Assembly: GCF_003390915.1 (NCBI RefSeq)
Contig: NZ_QMEM01000001.1
Coordinates: 186,001 to 250,000 of the forward strand
Length of the DNA: 64,000 bases
Direction: 5' to 3'
Origin: Lewinella sp. IMCC34183
GTDB lineage: Bacteria > Bacteroidota > Bacteroidia > Chitinophagales > Saprospiraceae
This document shows, in pieces, positions 32,934 through 43,057 of this stretch. Each line of letters opens with the position of its first letter. Position 1 is the first letter of the stretch. The translations under genes and the position numbers were made by a program. A model generated the notes under the pieces. It saw nothing but the letters and a program-made list of their open reading frames with translations, did no database searches and was not told the DNA's origin.

Positions 32934-34435
32934 TTAAATTACCGTGATGATGACCCGCCGGTAGCGCGTGAGAGAAGGCAGACCGTCGTCGGTTACTTCG
33001 CAGATTAGGTGAATGGTAGAACCTATAGCGGCTTCGGGTACCCGCAACACTGCATCCTGCGCCCCGCCGCCCGCTATAAGAACGGGTCCTATTCCTTTGC
33101 TTGTTTCCTCGTGGTACCACCAGCGGTAGCTCAGGGCATCGCCGTCGGGGTCCGTCGTCCCGGCGGCGCTCAGGAGAACGACGTCTCCCGGGCTTGCTTT
33201 CAGGTCTTCTGAATGGGCCAGAGCCACTACGGGCGGATGGTTCGCGCGATCGTAAGGTAGCACGCACCAGTCGGCCCGTGCAGCGAAGTCGCGTTGGAGG
33301 GCATCGGTCCAACGGGTGAGCGGACGGAAGTACGCTTCCATCAAGTCCTGCCGTTCGGGGTAGGTCTCCCGCATGTACACCCGGCCCCACGCATTGCTTG
33401 TGTAATACCTGCCCGGCGGGTAGGTGGAGGTGCTATCCGGATACGGGTCAAACCAAGTGTTCTCTCGCGCGCGCACGTACCGGCCGCCCCAACCGCCGTA
33501 ATCGGGCGACTCCATACTGCGCAAGCCGACATCAATGGTGTGCAGAAAAGCCGGCGAGTCGCCCTCCGACCGGAAATCCCCGGGAGTGAAATCGGCATCG
33601 CCCGACAGCCCATGACTACCGGGTTCATGGGCGGCGTACAGCGAGCACAGCGGCCGTGGCCTGCTAGTATATTTTCTTTCATCCAATCGGCCTCGAAGTA
33701 GCGGCGCTTGTCCGCGGGTAAGATCTTATTCCACTGGTAGGCGATGGCCCAGAATTGGTCGCACACGATGGTCGGAATATTGTACTTACCCCAGTTGGGC
33801 CGGATGTACGCCTGATACGTGGAATCCTGCTCCCAAATGAAAAAGAAGCGCAGCTTTTTGGCTACTTCCTCCATCCGCACGGGGTGTTCTTCCTCGATCG
33901 TCCTCAGCGCTCGGGCGATGGTATTCGTCCCTCCCCATGCCTGCACCCAGATGGGCCGTTGGTCCGCATCGTCCAGGAGCACCTCCACGATATGTTGCGA
34001 CCCGGCGGTGATAGAGTCCATTTCACCGGCTTCTGCAACGTTTCCGAGCAGGGCGACGGAGCGCAGGTGCTGAGGCGTGGGATAGCCCGGATCGTGTTTG
34101 GTTAGGTTGGGATATACCTCCGCGTAGGCGGCTAGGTAGGGATCCAGCCAGTCGTCCCCCGCCCAGTTGTGGCCGTGCCAGTGGTACTGAGAGCTAGAGG
34201 TGATAATGCCTTCGACGTCCCACTCATTGGTGTAAAGAAGAAAGCGCACCAGGGAGCAAGCGTCGTCAATTTCGCCATCGGTGGTCACGAGCACGCGGAC
34301 GCGTTCGCGCGCTGGTGGGGAGGAGGGTTGGGCGGAGCAACCGGCAGTGGCCAACAGCAAGCCTACTAAAGGAAGCCGTAGCGGGCGCAGGTGGATATAT
34401 AATCGGCTGACTAAGTGCATGAGGACTTTTGACAT
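32934..34435 (-). pseudogene. Sde182-type (DUF1593) nucleoside-hydrolase-like protein, frameshifted
   Basis: Two minus-strand frames together make one protein of about 490 residues. The first (34435 to about 33655) has a lipoprotein signal (A-T-A-G-C-S) and the nucleoside-hydrolase-like start V-L-V-T-T-D-G-E-I-D-D-A-C-S. The second (about 33655 to 32934) begins P-L-C-S-L-Y-A-A-H-E-P-G and has the C-terminal Ig-like domain (D-P-D-G-D-A-L-S-Y-R-W). They join in A-G-H-G by restoring one C in a C-run near 33650-33655. Whether the break is real or a sequencing error is open. The two other family members in the cluster are intact. Confidence 0.8.
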
Positions 34436-34891
34436 AACAGGTAGTAGATCGATGCAGTAAAGAGCCCAAATTCCTATTCGTGCGCCGTCGACGGTTCTGC
34501 CTATGGACGAGCCGTAAAATCTGATGTGAGGTCAAACTTAAGGGTACGTTCCACGCAAAACCAGTGCCATTCGCCGGAAAACTGAGCGGAATCCTAGATT
34601 TCATGCGGTATATCTGCCCAACATTAACTTTGAGGTTACCGCATCAGATAATTTAAAATTCGGACCGGCAGAAGGGAATGAAAAGAATAGTATTGGTGAA
34701 ATCGGGCTACACCCCTTCCAGATTACCCGTTCATCTTGCACTAGGAGTTCGCGGGCTTTTCTTGGCCAAAGGGTACCACCGTTCGCTTAGGCAATGCCTT
34801 CCGTTCGTCTCTTCCCGGTGGACTGGGCGACTCCCTGCATTTGCGGGTAGTAATTCATAAGGATCCTTGTCCAGCCCACTAATATTCGACC
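34436..34891. other. Divergent intergenic region
   Basis: About 450 bases between two divergent Sde182-type genes. It must hold both promoters. I see no convincing gene; a 60-codon frame at 34678-34860 is not supported by any motif. Confidence 0.4.
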
Positions 34892-36193
34892 ATGCATAAG
34901 CTCCTTATTATACTCTTACTCATCGGTGGCCCCGTCGTGATGCACTCCCAAGCTCCGGTACCGAACAAGCCACGCGTACTGGTAAGCACCGACATCGGCG
35001 GCACTGACCCCGACGATAATCAGTCGATGGCGCATTTATTGATGTACAGCGACCGATTCACCATCGAAGGGCTAGTCTCCTCGCCCTCCTACGGGGCGGG
35101 ATCAAGCCGGGAAATCCTGCGTATGATCCACCTCTACGAGCAGGACCTGCCTAAGCTACAAGCACACGGAAAAGGTTTTGCCACTCCGCGCCACCTGCGT
35201 GCGGTGACTAAACAGGGACGTCGGGGTGCTGCACCTCACGCCGGTTATTCAATGGCTACCGAAGGGTCCGATTGGATAATTAGCTGTGCCAGAAAGCCAA
35301 CATCCGCGCCCCTGTGGATTCAGGTCTGGGGCGGACTTGACGACGTGGCACAGGCCCTGCACGATGCACCGGATATCGCCGACAAGATCCGCATATACTG
35401 GATCGGAGGGCCCAACAAAAAATGGAGCGTGAACAGTTACGCTTACGTAGCTGCCCAGTTTCCGGAACTCTGGTTCATCGAAGTTAATTCCTCCTACTAC
35501 GGATTCTTTTCCGATAACGAACAGCTGGACCGCATTTCTACCTCCGCATACTACAAGAAGTACATAAAGGGCGGTGGCCACCTCGGAGAGGACTTCATCA
35601 ATTACTACGGGGGACAAATCAAGATGGGGGATACCCCTTCCCTACCCTACCTCATGGATGGAGATCCCACTCAGCCGGGCCGCGAAAGCTGGGGCGGGAG
35701 TTTCATCCCTATCGACCATAGTTCCCGGGTGGTGTACGAAGGCGTCACCAGCCGCGCGGACACGGTCGCCTTCTGCGCGGTGGTCGAATTTCACTTCTCC
35801 GGTCCTCACATCAGGGCACCCCCGGATTCCGTATGTTTCAGTATGGAGGTAGGCTACGGTAACACCGTACAGACCTGGCCCGGATATTACCTGGGTGACG
35901 GCCAGTATACCCTACGCTACGCTCCCAAAAAAGCGGAAGTGCTTGCCTACCGCTTTGCCTCCGCGATCCCGGCCCTTGACGACCGCGTGGGCGAGCTGGT
36001 GATCAGCAATACCTGGCCGGCCGATCCTCGCCCCACCGATTTTCCTCTCGGCGACCATTGGTATACCGACCGGTCCGATCCGGAGCTCTACGACGGGGCC
36101 ATACAGGGCGGACTCACAATCGGTAAATGGCGGGAAGCCGTACTTATGGACTGGGCCGAGCGGTGGCGGTGGCTCGGGGCCGGCGGCCGCTAG
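34892..36193 (+). CDS. Sde182-type (DUF1593) nucleoside-hydrolase-like secreted protein, short form
   Basis: 433 residues with a signal peptide (about 1-20). Core: V-L-V-S-T-D-I-G-G-T-D-P-D-D-N-Q-S (the Asp-rich metal site like that of nucleoside hydrolases) near residues 30-46, A-P-L-W-I-Q-V-W-G-G at about 146-155, and the later W-x-x-W ending. It lacks the C-terminal Ig-like domain of the two neighbours, so the family's short type. Sde182 is known as a carbohydrate-binding protein of Saccharophagus; enzymatic activity is unproven. Its last 4 bases overlap the convergent AraC gene. Confidence 0.85.
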   Translation: MHKLLIILLLIGGPVVMHSQAPVPNKPRVLVSTDIGGTDPDDNQSMAHLLMYSDRFTIEGLVSSPSYGAGSSREILRMIHLYEQDLPKLQAHGKGFATPRHLRAVTKQGRRGAAPHAGYSMATEGSDWIISCARKPTSAPLWIQVWGGLDDVAQALHDAPDIADKIRIYWIGGPNKKWSVNSYAYVAAQFPELWFIEVNSSYYGFFSDNEQLDRISTSAYYKKYIKGGGHLGEDFINYYGGQIKMGDTPSLPYLMDGDPTQPGRESWGGSFIPIDHSSRVVYEGVTSRADTVAFCAVVEFHFSGPHIRAPPDSVCFSMEVGYGNTVQTWPGYYLGDGQYTLRYAPKKAEVLAYRFASAIPALDDRVGELVISNTWPADPRPTDFPLGDHWYTDRSDPELYDGAIQGGLTIGKWREAVLMDWAERWRWLGAGGR

Positions 36194-37044
36194 GCCGGGG
36201 TGACCGAAGGGGGGGCACCCTTTCTGTACGCTCGTGGCGTGCAACGATTACTCTTGCGAAAAGCGGCATTGAACCGACTAAGCGAGTTAAAGCCACTGGC
36301 GAAAGCAATTTCCGTAATTGGAGTTACCGTGGCCATCAATTGCTGGCTGGCGTACGCGATCCGCTCGGTAGTAATGTACTCGCTGATTGAGAGGGAAAAT
36401 GCTTTTTTAAACACCACGTTTGCGTAGTCAGGGTGTAAACCGACAGCTCTACCGACGTCGGCGCTCCGGATTGGCTCCCGGAAATTTTGACCAATGAAGA
36501 CCGCCATGCGTTCCACCTGGTTGATCTCCGGGGATGCCAGGGGAAGTAAGGGTTCGGAGGGCCCGAACTTCGGATCCTGGTGTAGCGCCATACGCGCTAT
36601 ACGGCCATGCATTTCCTGCAACATCACGCTGCGGCCCGCCGGGGTATGAACATCCTCCATCCAGCCGTGCAACAAATATTCATCGGAGGTAGCTGCCTTC
36701 ACACGTTGTTCGAGCAGGACCTCCCCGCCTAGAACACGGCTTACGAACGAAGGCGGCAGCCTCCACTCCAAGAATACGGAGAAGGGAATGGTACACACGA
36801 AATAGGGTTGCGGACAATCGAATTCTACAATTTGGTGCGCAATGAGTCCCCAAAATATGGCAAGCCGGTTGGGCGGAAGGGTGACCCGGCGGTCCTGCAG
36901 AAGGTAGGTAACCGAACCACGGGGAAGGTAATTGAGCTCGATTTCGTTATGTCGATCCGGCCGCCCCATGAGGCTGGGGGTCCACCGCTCGCAGCTTAGG
37001 CCATAAGGTTTGAAGGGGGCACGGGATTCGTTGAAGGTTGCCAT
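36190..37044 (-). CDS. AraC-family regulator with cupin sensor
   Basis: 284 residues. The N-terminal about 130 residues form a cupin-like barrel (H-N-E-I-E-L-N-Y-L-P-R-G, then L-P-P-N-R-L-A-I-F-W), as in MelR/XylS-like activators of sugar use. The C-terminal two helix-turn-helix units are typical: R-S-A-D-V-G-R-A-V-G-L, then I-T-E-I-A-F-A-S-G-F-N-S-L-S-R-F-N-A-A-F-R-K. It sits between Sde182 genes and probably activates them in response to a sugar. Its stop overlaps the end of the gene at 34892. Confidence 0.88.
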   Translation of the reverse strand: MATFNESRAPFKPYGLSCERWTPSLMGRPDRHNEIELNYLPRGSVTYLLQDRRVTLPPNRLAIFWGLIAHQIVEFDCPQPYFVCTIPFSVFLEWRLPPSFVSRVLGGEVLLEQRVKAATSDEYLLHGWMEDVHTPAGRSVMLQEMHGRIARMALHQDPKFGPSEPLLPLASPEINQVERMAVFIGQNFREPIRSADVGRAVGLHPDYANVVFKKAFSLSISEYITTERIAYASQQLMATVTPITEIAFASGFNSLSRFNAAFRKSNRCTPRAYRKGAPPSVTPA

Positions 37045-37055
37045 TCCGAGTCCGT

Positions 37056-38672
37056 TTACTTTTTCCTACCTACGTTGATGATCATGCGGCGGTAGGCGAC
37101 CAGCGTCGGCGTTCCGCTGTCTCGGACTTCCAGTATAATGTGCAGGCTTCGGCCCGCCGCTCCTTTGGGAATTTGAACGACGCAGGAGGGACCTTCGTTT
37201 GCTGCAATGGTGAGCGGACCGTCGTAGGAGCCGGCTTCCGGATAGTAGTACCATGCGTAGTGCATACCATCTCCGTCCGGATCCAGCGAGCCTTCCGCAC
37301 TCAGCGAGACATCCGTACCCGGGTGCGCTTCCAGGGTGAGCACCTCCCGGGAGTAACTACCATTAAGTACTGCCATGGGGTGGTGATTTGCCGCGGCGTA
37401 GATGTCGGTGATGCTCCAGTCCATGCGCGCAGCAAAATCGTTGTGAATGGCCTCCTTCCAGCGGCCGAAGGTGGCCTCTCCCACCGCAATATTACCGTAC
37501 ATATAGTAGGGGTCGTATTGTTCTTCCGCTCCCGGCATGATCTTGGCAACTTCCGACATGCTGCGGATACCCGCCCGCTCGGTCGTGTCGAAGCGTCCGC
37601 CCCAGCCTCCCTGTCCGACTTGTTCCGGATCATGCAGGCCGTTGGGGTAGACGTGCAAAAACGCAGGCGTATCACCCTCGGTCGCCCAGATCCGGTCGGG
37701 ATAAACGGCACCCAGCGGACCGTGGTTCTGCACGTGCTCGTCCAGGTAGGTGTCCGTGGGTTGCCAACCGTACACGTCGGTGGCCCGGATATAAAATACT
37801 TCCGGGAAAGTATGAGCGATCCAGGATCCGGCATCGTCCTGGCCCAGGATGTCAAATAATCTCAGTTTGGCCAGGAAACTATTCAATTTCTCCGCCGAAC
37901 GGGTTTCGCGTACCTTCCAGATGGCTTGTGCAACCGTATTCATTCCGCCCCAGCCCATGACCCATACGGGGCGTGGGTCGTCACGGTCTACGGCGGCAAC
38001 GATGAGATTGGATCCGGGACTGTCCTTTCCCGCGCCTACGTCGCTCATACCGTATCCGGTTTGACCCATCGCGGAGACGGACCGCAGATAGTCCGGCGTG
38101 GGAAAGTCGGGGGCGTGTACGCTTAGGTTAGGATACGCCGCCGCGTAGGCGTCGAGCAGGCTATCGAGCATAGCCGTATTTTCCTGCCTTGGCTTCCAGC
38201 AGCCCGTTGCGACGATCAACCCCTCGATGTCGTATACGTCGGCGGAGACCAACTGGCGTACCATGGACTGTTTGTCGTCCGGGTCGGCGCCTAGATCGGT
38301 CGTGTTAATAATGCGGGGCTTGGCAAACTGCGACTCGAATCCACTATCCTCCGGTCCTGAGGGTTGCTCACGCGCGAGTATGCACCGTTCGAAATCCGCC
38401 GCATAGCGCCGCCGCCACTTCCGCATGCTTGTGGGTCCGGAACCGTCTATATGGAGATGGGTGCTGGCCACGTTCACGCCCCGGCCAGTCCGAATGAGGT
38501 CTTCCGGGTTATTGATACCCCGTACGGTGCTGACCTCGGCGTGATACTGTGCGGTAGCCGGTGAGGTCACCACCACTAATAGTGCTGCGAATAGGTAAAG
38601 GTGAATTGGGGTGACCTTCCGGGGGTTACTCCCGGAATGTATGCCCCCTACGGACAGTTGTTTGCTGTGCAT
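37056..38672 (-). CDS. Sde182-type (DUF1593) nucleoside-hydrolase-like protein, long form
   Basis: I start at ATG 38672, giving 538 residues with a signal peptide (cleavage near A-T-A-Q); upstream in-frame codons add ten unlikely residues. An N-terminal extension of about 80 residues precedes the core with I-I-N-T-T-D-L-G-A-D-P-D-D-K-Q-S, P-V-W-V-M-G-W-G-G and the Ig-like C-terminus (D-P-D-G-D-G-M-H-Y-A-W-Y-Y). It has the same two-domain plan as the frameshifted copy at 32934. The gene begins 11 bases after the AraC start (37044), so AraC and this gene are transcribed in one direction, probably this gene first. Confidence 0.85.
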   Translation of the reverse strand: MHSKQLSVGGIHSGSNPRKVTPIHLYLFAALLVVVTSPATAQYHAEVSTVRGINNPEDLIRTGRGVNVASTHLHIDGSGPTSMRKWRRRYAADFERCILAREQPSGPEDSGFESQFAKPRIINTTDLGADPDDKQSMVRQLVSADVYDIEGLIVATGCWKPRQENTAMLDSLLDAYAAAYPNLSVHAPDFPTPDYLRSVSAMGQTGYGMSDVGAGKDSPGSNLIVAAVDRDDPRPVWVMGWGGMNTVAQAIWKVRETRSAEKLNSFLAKLRLFDILGQDDAGSWIAHTFPEVFYIRATDVYGWQPTDTYLDEHVQNHGPLGAVYPDRIWATEGDTPAFLHVYPNGLHDPEQVGQGGWGGRFDTTERAGIRSMSEVAKIMPGAEEQYDPYYMYGNIAVGEATFGRWKEAIHNDFAARMDWSITDIYAAANHHPMAVLNGSYSREVLTLEAHPGTDVSLSAEGSLDPDGDGMHYAWYYYPEAGSYDGPLTIAANEGPSCVVQIPKGAAGRSLHIILEVRDSGTPTLVAYRRMIINVGRKK

Positions 38673-39276
38673 GGATCGGATCCTTTTAAAATAGAATATC
38701 AAGGGTGCACAAAGCTATTCGGGCATTTCGGAAACAACAAGCCGAAAAGCAGATGCAACTTGCCGAATCCCGAGATTTCAGCGGTTGATCCCTTCGTTGC
38801 GCTATCTTCCCATCACCCCAAACGACGAGCCACCGCTGGTCGTAAATGAAGTCGTAAGCTTCCGGTCAATTGAACTCATCAAGCGGACGAACGGTACGCA
38901 TGTAGCCTTCCACAAAAAGTGGACAATTGCAGCTCAGTTATTTATGACTTGTCCAGCTTTTGGGAAGACTACACTCCAGGCGTTCCTTCTAAATACGATG
39001 CATATCATAAATAGTGAGAGCAAAACAAGAAGCGCAAACCCAGTTGCTTTACCCCACTTAGGTGATGTCATGCTCATCTAATCAATTATTTGAAGTTGGC
39101 GCTGCCACGCTAATAGTCCGGGGAAAAATCCTCTGTTGTGTGTGCCGCACCAATTCTTTTCTAAGTCCAAGGGACCTTCCATACATACAATTTTAGGCAA
39201 ACCAAATACTGGTGTCCGGCGCTAATGGCCTTCTTATCAACCGTAACGTAGCGTAACGACAACGCTAACAAAATCG
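38673..39276. other. About 600 bases without a supported gene
   Basis: Upstream region of the Sde182 gene (minus strand) and downstream of the hybrid sensor (its stop is at 39277). Base composition is more even (lower GC) than the genes. A 98-codon frame (38785-39081) has no motif and no clear start; not called. Confidence 0.4.
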
Positions 39277-42051
39277 CTACGATGAAGCCGACCTTTCCCG
39301 CTGGAAGACACCCGGCGTAACGCCATGCTTCTCCCGGAAAAGACGTACGAAATAGGCGCTACTCGTGAAGCCCGTCAGCTCGGCAACCTGGGCTACGGTG
39401 TACTGGCTCGCGGTCAGCAGTTCGGCGGCGCGCTGCAGGCGTACGCCCTGAATGAACTGATTGGTGGACTGATCCAGCAAAGCCCGCAGTTTCCGGTTCA
39501 GGCTGGCGGTGCTCATCCCGACCTCGCGGGCAAAGTCGGCAACCTTGAAGTCCGGGTTTGCCAGGCTGTCCTCGACAATTTGCAGTGCGCGCGCAAGAAA
39601 ATCCTGATCGACCTCGGTTACCGCGACTTCGCTAGGCCGCAGGGCGATGGACGTTGCGTAGCGTTGCCGGAGCAGACGGCGGCTCCGGAGCAGACTTTCG
39701 ATCTGGGTGATCAATTCCCGGTCGTTGAACGGCTTGGTCAGGTAGGCGTCGGCCCCCGTCTCCAGCCCCTGAATGCGTTGGCCGACATCCCCGCGGGCGG
39801 TCAGTAAGATCACCGGTACGTGACTCGTTTCCAGGTTGGTCTTCAGGGCCGCGCAGAGGGCAAATCCGTCCATCCGGGGCATCATGACGTCGCTGAGGAT
39901 CAGGTCCGGCGACACCCGGCGGGCCAACCGCAGGGCTTCTACCCCATCGGGGGCCACGGTAATGCGGTAGCGGTCGGCCAGTAACAAGCGTAGCAACTTG
40001 CATAGCTCCTCGTTATCTTCCACGATCAGGAGGTGGGACGGGGCACCACCTACGCCCGAGAGCGTTTCATTCGGGGCGTCGCACACTGTTTCATAATTTA
40101 CTATATCCTGATCTTCAGCAACTTGCGCGTCCATCGCGGCGGCTTGGATGACCGGCAAGAACACTTCGAAGGTCGATCCGCTACCTACTTCGCTCGTAAC
40201 GGACACCCGGCCCCCGTGGAGCTCCACGAGTTCGCGTACGATGGCCAGGCCGATACCGGTACTGTCTGCCCCCGGCACGTCGTCGCCACCCGCGCGGAAG
40301 AAGCGCTGGAACACGTGAGGCAACTGGTCGGCGGGTATGCCGCTACCCGTATCGGTGACGCTGAGGCGGGTGCACGCTTCCGTGAAGGCGAGGTGCACCC
40401 CTACCCTGCCCCCGGCGGGTGTGTGCTTGAGGGCATTCGACAGCAGATTGAACAAGATGTCGTTCACCTTGACGGGGTCTACCCTCGGCCAGTACGGTTT
40501 ACCCGACTGCGTAAGCGAAAAGGCGACGCCGTGCGCCTCGGCCGCGGGACGGAAGTCGTCGACAACGGCGCGTACGAGACTGCGCAGGTCGGTGGGCCGG
40601 GCTTCCAGCACGTCCTCGTGTGCCTCCAGACGGGTGAGCCTGAGGATACGATTAACCAACTCCAGCTGCCGGCCGGCGTGGCGGTGGGCGATCCGGAGCA
40701 ATTCTTCGCGATCGGGATCGTTATCCTCCCGTTCCAGCAGGCGCTCCAGGGGCGACATGATCAGGGTCAGCGGGGTACGGAACTCGTGGGAAATGTTTGC
40801 AAAGAAGCGCGTCCGTAGCCGGGAAGCCTCGGCCAGGGCCGTCGTTTCGGCGCGCAGAACCTTGACCTGAGCGTAGAGCCCGGCAAGCAGTAGACCTGAA
40901 AAGGCGACCGACCCCAATTGTACCCCTACCTGCATGAGCAAATCACTGCGGGCGGTCAGGATCACGTAGGCCGTATCCGCCTGCGCGGGAACCGCCACGC
41001 AGGCCACCGCGAGCAAGTAGCGACGTATGTTGGCGTGGCGCGACGGACCCAACCGGAACAGGATAAACAAGGCCATAAGAATCCACACAAAGACAACAAA
41101 GTGGGTGCCCCATACGGCACCCCGCAGGGTCGGCGCCACCGTCCAGGGCAGGAACATTCCTACCAAGGTGGTCCACATTAGCTTGCGCATTCTTTCGGCG
41201 GCCCGGGGATGGTCGCGTCGCAGCCGCAGGAAGACCACGGTAAACCTTGTGATCGCTACCACCACCCCACCTATTGCCGCCGGGATGGCCAGGAAGTATG
41301 GATTGCCCAGTACGTTTCGCTCGAGGGCATCCAATATAACGCCGGCGCAGAGGGTGTAGACTACGAAACTGAGCATCAGGAACGCGAAGTACAGGAAGAC
41401 CCTATCCCCGAACAGCCGCAGCATGATGAGGCTCAGCAGCCCCATACAGATGAGCACCCCGATGTAGAAGGCCGACCACAGACTGTAGACAAGCGCGGAA
41501 ACGCCGTCGGGGCGGTCGATGACCAGGCGGGCCGCCTCCGTGTCAGGTATGGACTGTCGGAGACTGACGCGCAAGAACACCGGCTGCTGGCTGCCCGCCG
41601 GGAGCCGGAACTGGTAGTCCGGCACGACGGCAGCGGTGTCCTGCCGCGCCGCGATCTCCCGGTAACGAAGTCCGAGCCGGCCGGTGTTCTCCGGAACGTA
41701 CACCCAGGCGGTATCGACGGCGGAGGAATAGCGAAGCGTATAGGCGGCTGAGGTAGCCGACGAATTGATGAGCCGGGTGCGCAACCACAGGTAGTGGCGT
41801 CCGGCGACCACGATCCGACCCTGCGGGGAACCGAACTGCCCGAGCTTCGAAAGCAGCCGATCGGGGTGCAGCGTTCCGCTGCTGTCGTGGAGTACCTCGG
41901 CCGTAAGGTGATTGCGGGTAACCGGACCGCCGAACTGGGCACAGAGGGAAGTCGTCCACCCGGCCAGCAGCAGCAGGGCGGCAACCCAAGGGGGTATGCA
42001 CGATCGATTACAGTTCACGCTAACTCCTGACACCAATCTTCTCCGGGCCAT
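39277..42051 (-). CDS. Hybrid two-component system: 7TMR-DISM sensor kinase, receiver and AraC output in one chain
   Basis: 924 residues. Order: signal peptide (1-38), extracellular 7TMR-DISM domain (about 45-180), seven membrane helices (about 190-395), a HisKA box with H in S-H-E-F-R-T-P-L (about 422), HATPase (N in N-L-L-S-N-A-L-K-H-T about 539; D-T-G-S-G-I-P; G-I-G-L-A-I-V), a receiver with the phospho-Asp in L-S-D-V-M-M-P (about 721) and K-P-F, and an AraC helix-turn-helix (about 825-924). Many Bacteroidota hybrids control polysaccharide loci but sense through a beta-propeller. This one has the DISM type and may sense a sugar or a membrane cue. Its divergent neighbour (42152) is a candidate target. 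Confidence 0.9.
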   Translation of the reverse strand: MARRRLVSGVSVNCNRSCIPPWVAALLLLAGWTTSLCAQFGGPVTRNHLTAEVLHDSSGTLHPDRLLSKLGQFGSPQGRIVVAGRHYLWLRTRLINSSATSAAYTLRYSSAVDTAWVYVPENTGRLGLRYREIAARQDTAAVVPDYQFRLPAGSQQPVFLRVSLRQSIPDTEAARLVIDRPDGVSALVYSLWSAFYIGVLICMGLLSLIMLRLFGDRVFLYFAFLMLSFVVYTLCAGVILDALERNVLGNPYFLAIPAAIGGVVVAITRFTVVFLRLRRDHPRAAERMRKLMWTTLVGMFLPWTVAPTLRGAVWGTHFVVFVWILMALFILFRLGPSRHANIRRYLLAVACVAVPAQADTAYVILTARSDLLMQVGVQLGSVAFSGLLLAGLYAQVKVLRAETTALAEASRLRTRFFANISHEFRTPLTLIMSPLERLLEREDNDPDREELLRIAHRHAGRQLELVNRILRLTRLEAHEDVLEARPTDLRSLVRAVVDDFRPAAEAHGVAFSLTQSGKPYWPRVDPVKVNDILFNLLSNALKHTPAGGRVGVHLAFTEACTRLSVTDTGSGIPADQLPHVFQRFFRAGGDDVPGADSTGIGLAIVRELVELHGGRVSVTSEVGSGSTFEVFLPVIQAAAMDAQVAEDQDIVNYETVCDAPNETLSGVGGAPSHLLIVEDNEELCKLLRLLLADRYRITVAPDGVEALRLARRVSPDLILSDVMMPRMDGFALCAALKTNLETSHVPVILLTARGDVGQRIQGLETGADAYLTKPFNDRELITQIESLLRSRRLLRQRYATSIALRPSEVAVTEVDQDFLARALQIVEDSLANPDFKVADFAREVGMSTASLNRKLRALLDQSTNQFIQGVRLQRAAELLTASQYTVAQVAELTGFTSSAYFVRLFREKHGVTPGVFQRERSASS

Positions 42052-42151
42052 CGGTCATAAAGGTAATGACCACCCGGGACGCTTTCCGACCCGCGCCGAC
42101 CGGCTTGTCGAATTACGGGTTCCGGGGTACATTGGTCCAAAGGAAACTTCA

Positions 42152-43057
42152 ATGCACCTGCGTCCCCGCCCCACCCCGTTCATGAATCGCCTACCGGCCC
42201 GGCTTTCATGGCCCCTTTTCCTGTTGCTGCTACTCCCAGCCTGCGGCGCCCAGGACGTGCCGGAAGAAGCGGCCGCGACGGATACCGGGACGCAGGAGGA
42301 AGCATGGGTGCCGCTATTCAACGGCCGGGACCTGTCCGGGTGGGACATCAAGATGGCCGGCCGGCCGCTGAACGACAACTTCCGTAACACTTGGCGGGTG
42401 GAGGACAGCATGCTGCGGGTGAGTTATGCGGACTACGAGGCCTTCGACGATGCCTACGGGCACCTGTACTACCAGCAACCTTACTCGCGCTACAAGCTCC
42501 GCTTCGAGTACCGGTTCACGGGGGACCAAACACCCGGCGGGGCCAGCTGGAACGTCCGCAACAGCGGGGTGATGCTGCATTCTCAGAGCGCAGCGAGCAA
42601 CGAGATGGGACAGGACTTTCCGGTATCGGTGGAACTGCAGCTCCTGGGGGGGCTCGGGACCGGAGAACGGACTACCGGCAACGTGTGCACGCCGGGCACG
42701 GCGGTGATGATGGGGGATACCATAAACTTCAATCACTGCATCAACGCTGCATCGGAAACCTACGACGGCGACGGCTGGATCCGGGCGGAGGCGATCGTAC
42801 TGGGTGGCGAGGCCATGCACTTCCTCATCGAAGGAGATACGGTGCTCAGTTTTCAGCACCCGCAGATCGGCGGCGACTTCGGGGCCGTCGGCCTCAGCGC
42901 CGACGGGGCCGGCAACGGCGAAGGGGTCTACTCCCTGCAGGACTGGCAGAAACGCGAAGGGGAAATCCTGACGGAGGGCTACATCGCCCTGCAGGCCGAA
43001 AGCCATCCCATCGATTTCCGCAACGTGGAATTACTGGACCTGAGCGATAGCAAGTAG
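42152..43057 (+). CDS. DUF1080 (3-keto-disaccharide hydrolase-like) lipoprotein
   Basis: I choose ATG 42152 because AAGGAAA sits 8 bases before it, one of the few Shine-Dalgarno sequences in this window; a second start at 42182 is possible. The signal ends in L-L-P-A-C. The sandwich domain has W-V-P-L-F-N-G-R-D-L-S-G-W, N-S-G-V-M-L-H-S-Q and F-P-V-S-V-E-L-Q-L. The mature length is about 275 residues, with an extra C-terminal segment compared with the copy at 25912. It is coupled to the M14 gene: its stop codon ends at 43057 and the next ATG begins at 43058. Confidence 0.85.
   Translation: MHLRPRPTPFMNRLPARLSWPLFLLLLLPACGAQDVPEEAAATDTGTQEEAWVPLFNGRDLSGWDIKMAGRPLNDNFRNTWRVEDSMLRVSYADYEAFDDAYGHLYYQQPYSRYKLRFEYRFTGDQTPGGASWNVRNSGVMLHSQSAASNEMGQDFPVSVELQLLGGLGTGERTTGNVCTPGTAVMMGDTINFNHCINAASETYDGDGWIRAEAIVLGGEAMHFLIEGDTVLSFQHPQIGGDFGAVGLSADGAGNGEGVYSLQDWQKREGEILTEGYIALQAESHPIDFRNVELLDLSDSK

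Noticed and set aside
34678-34860. 60-codon frame in the divergent Sde182 intergenic region
   Set aside because: Low-complexity, no start signal, no family.
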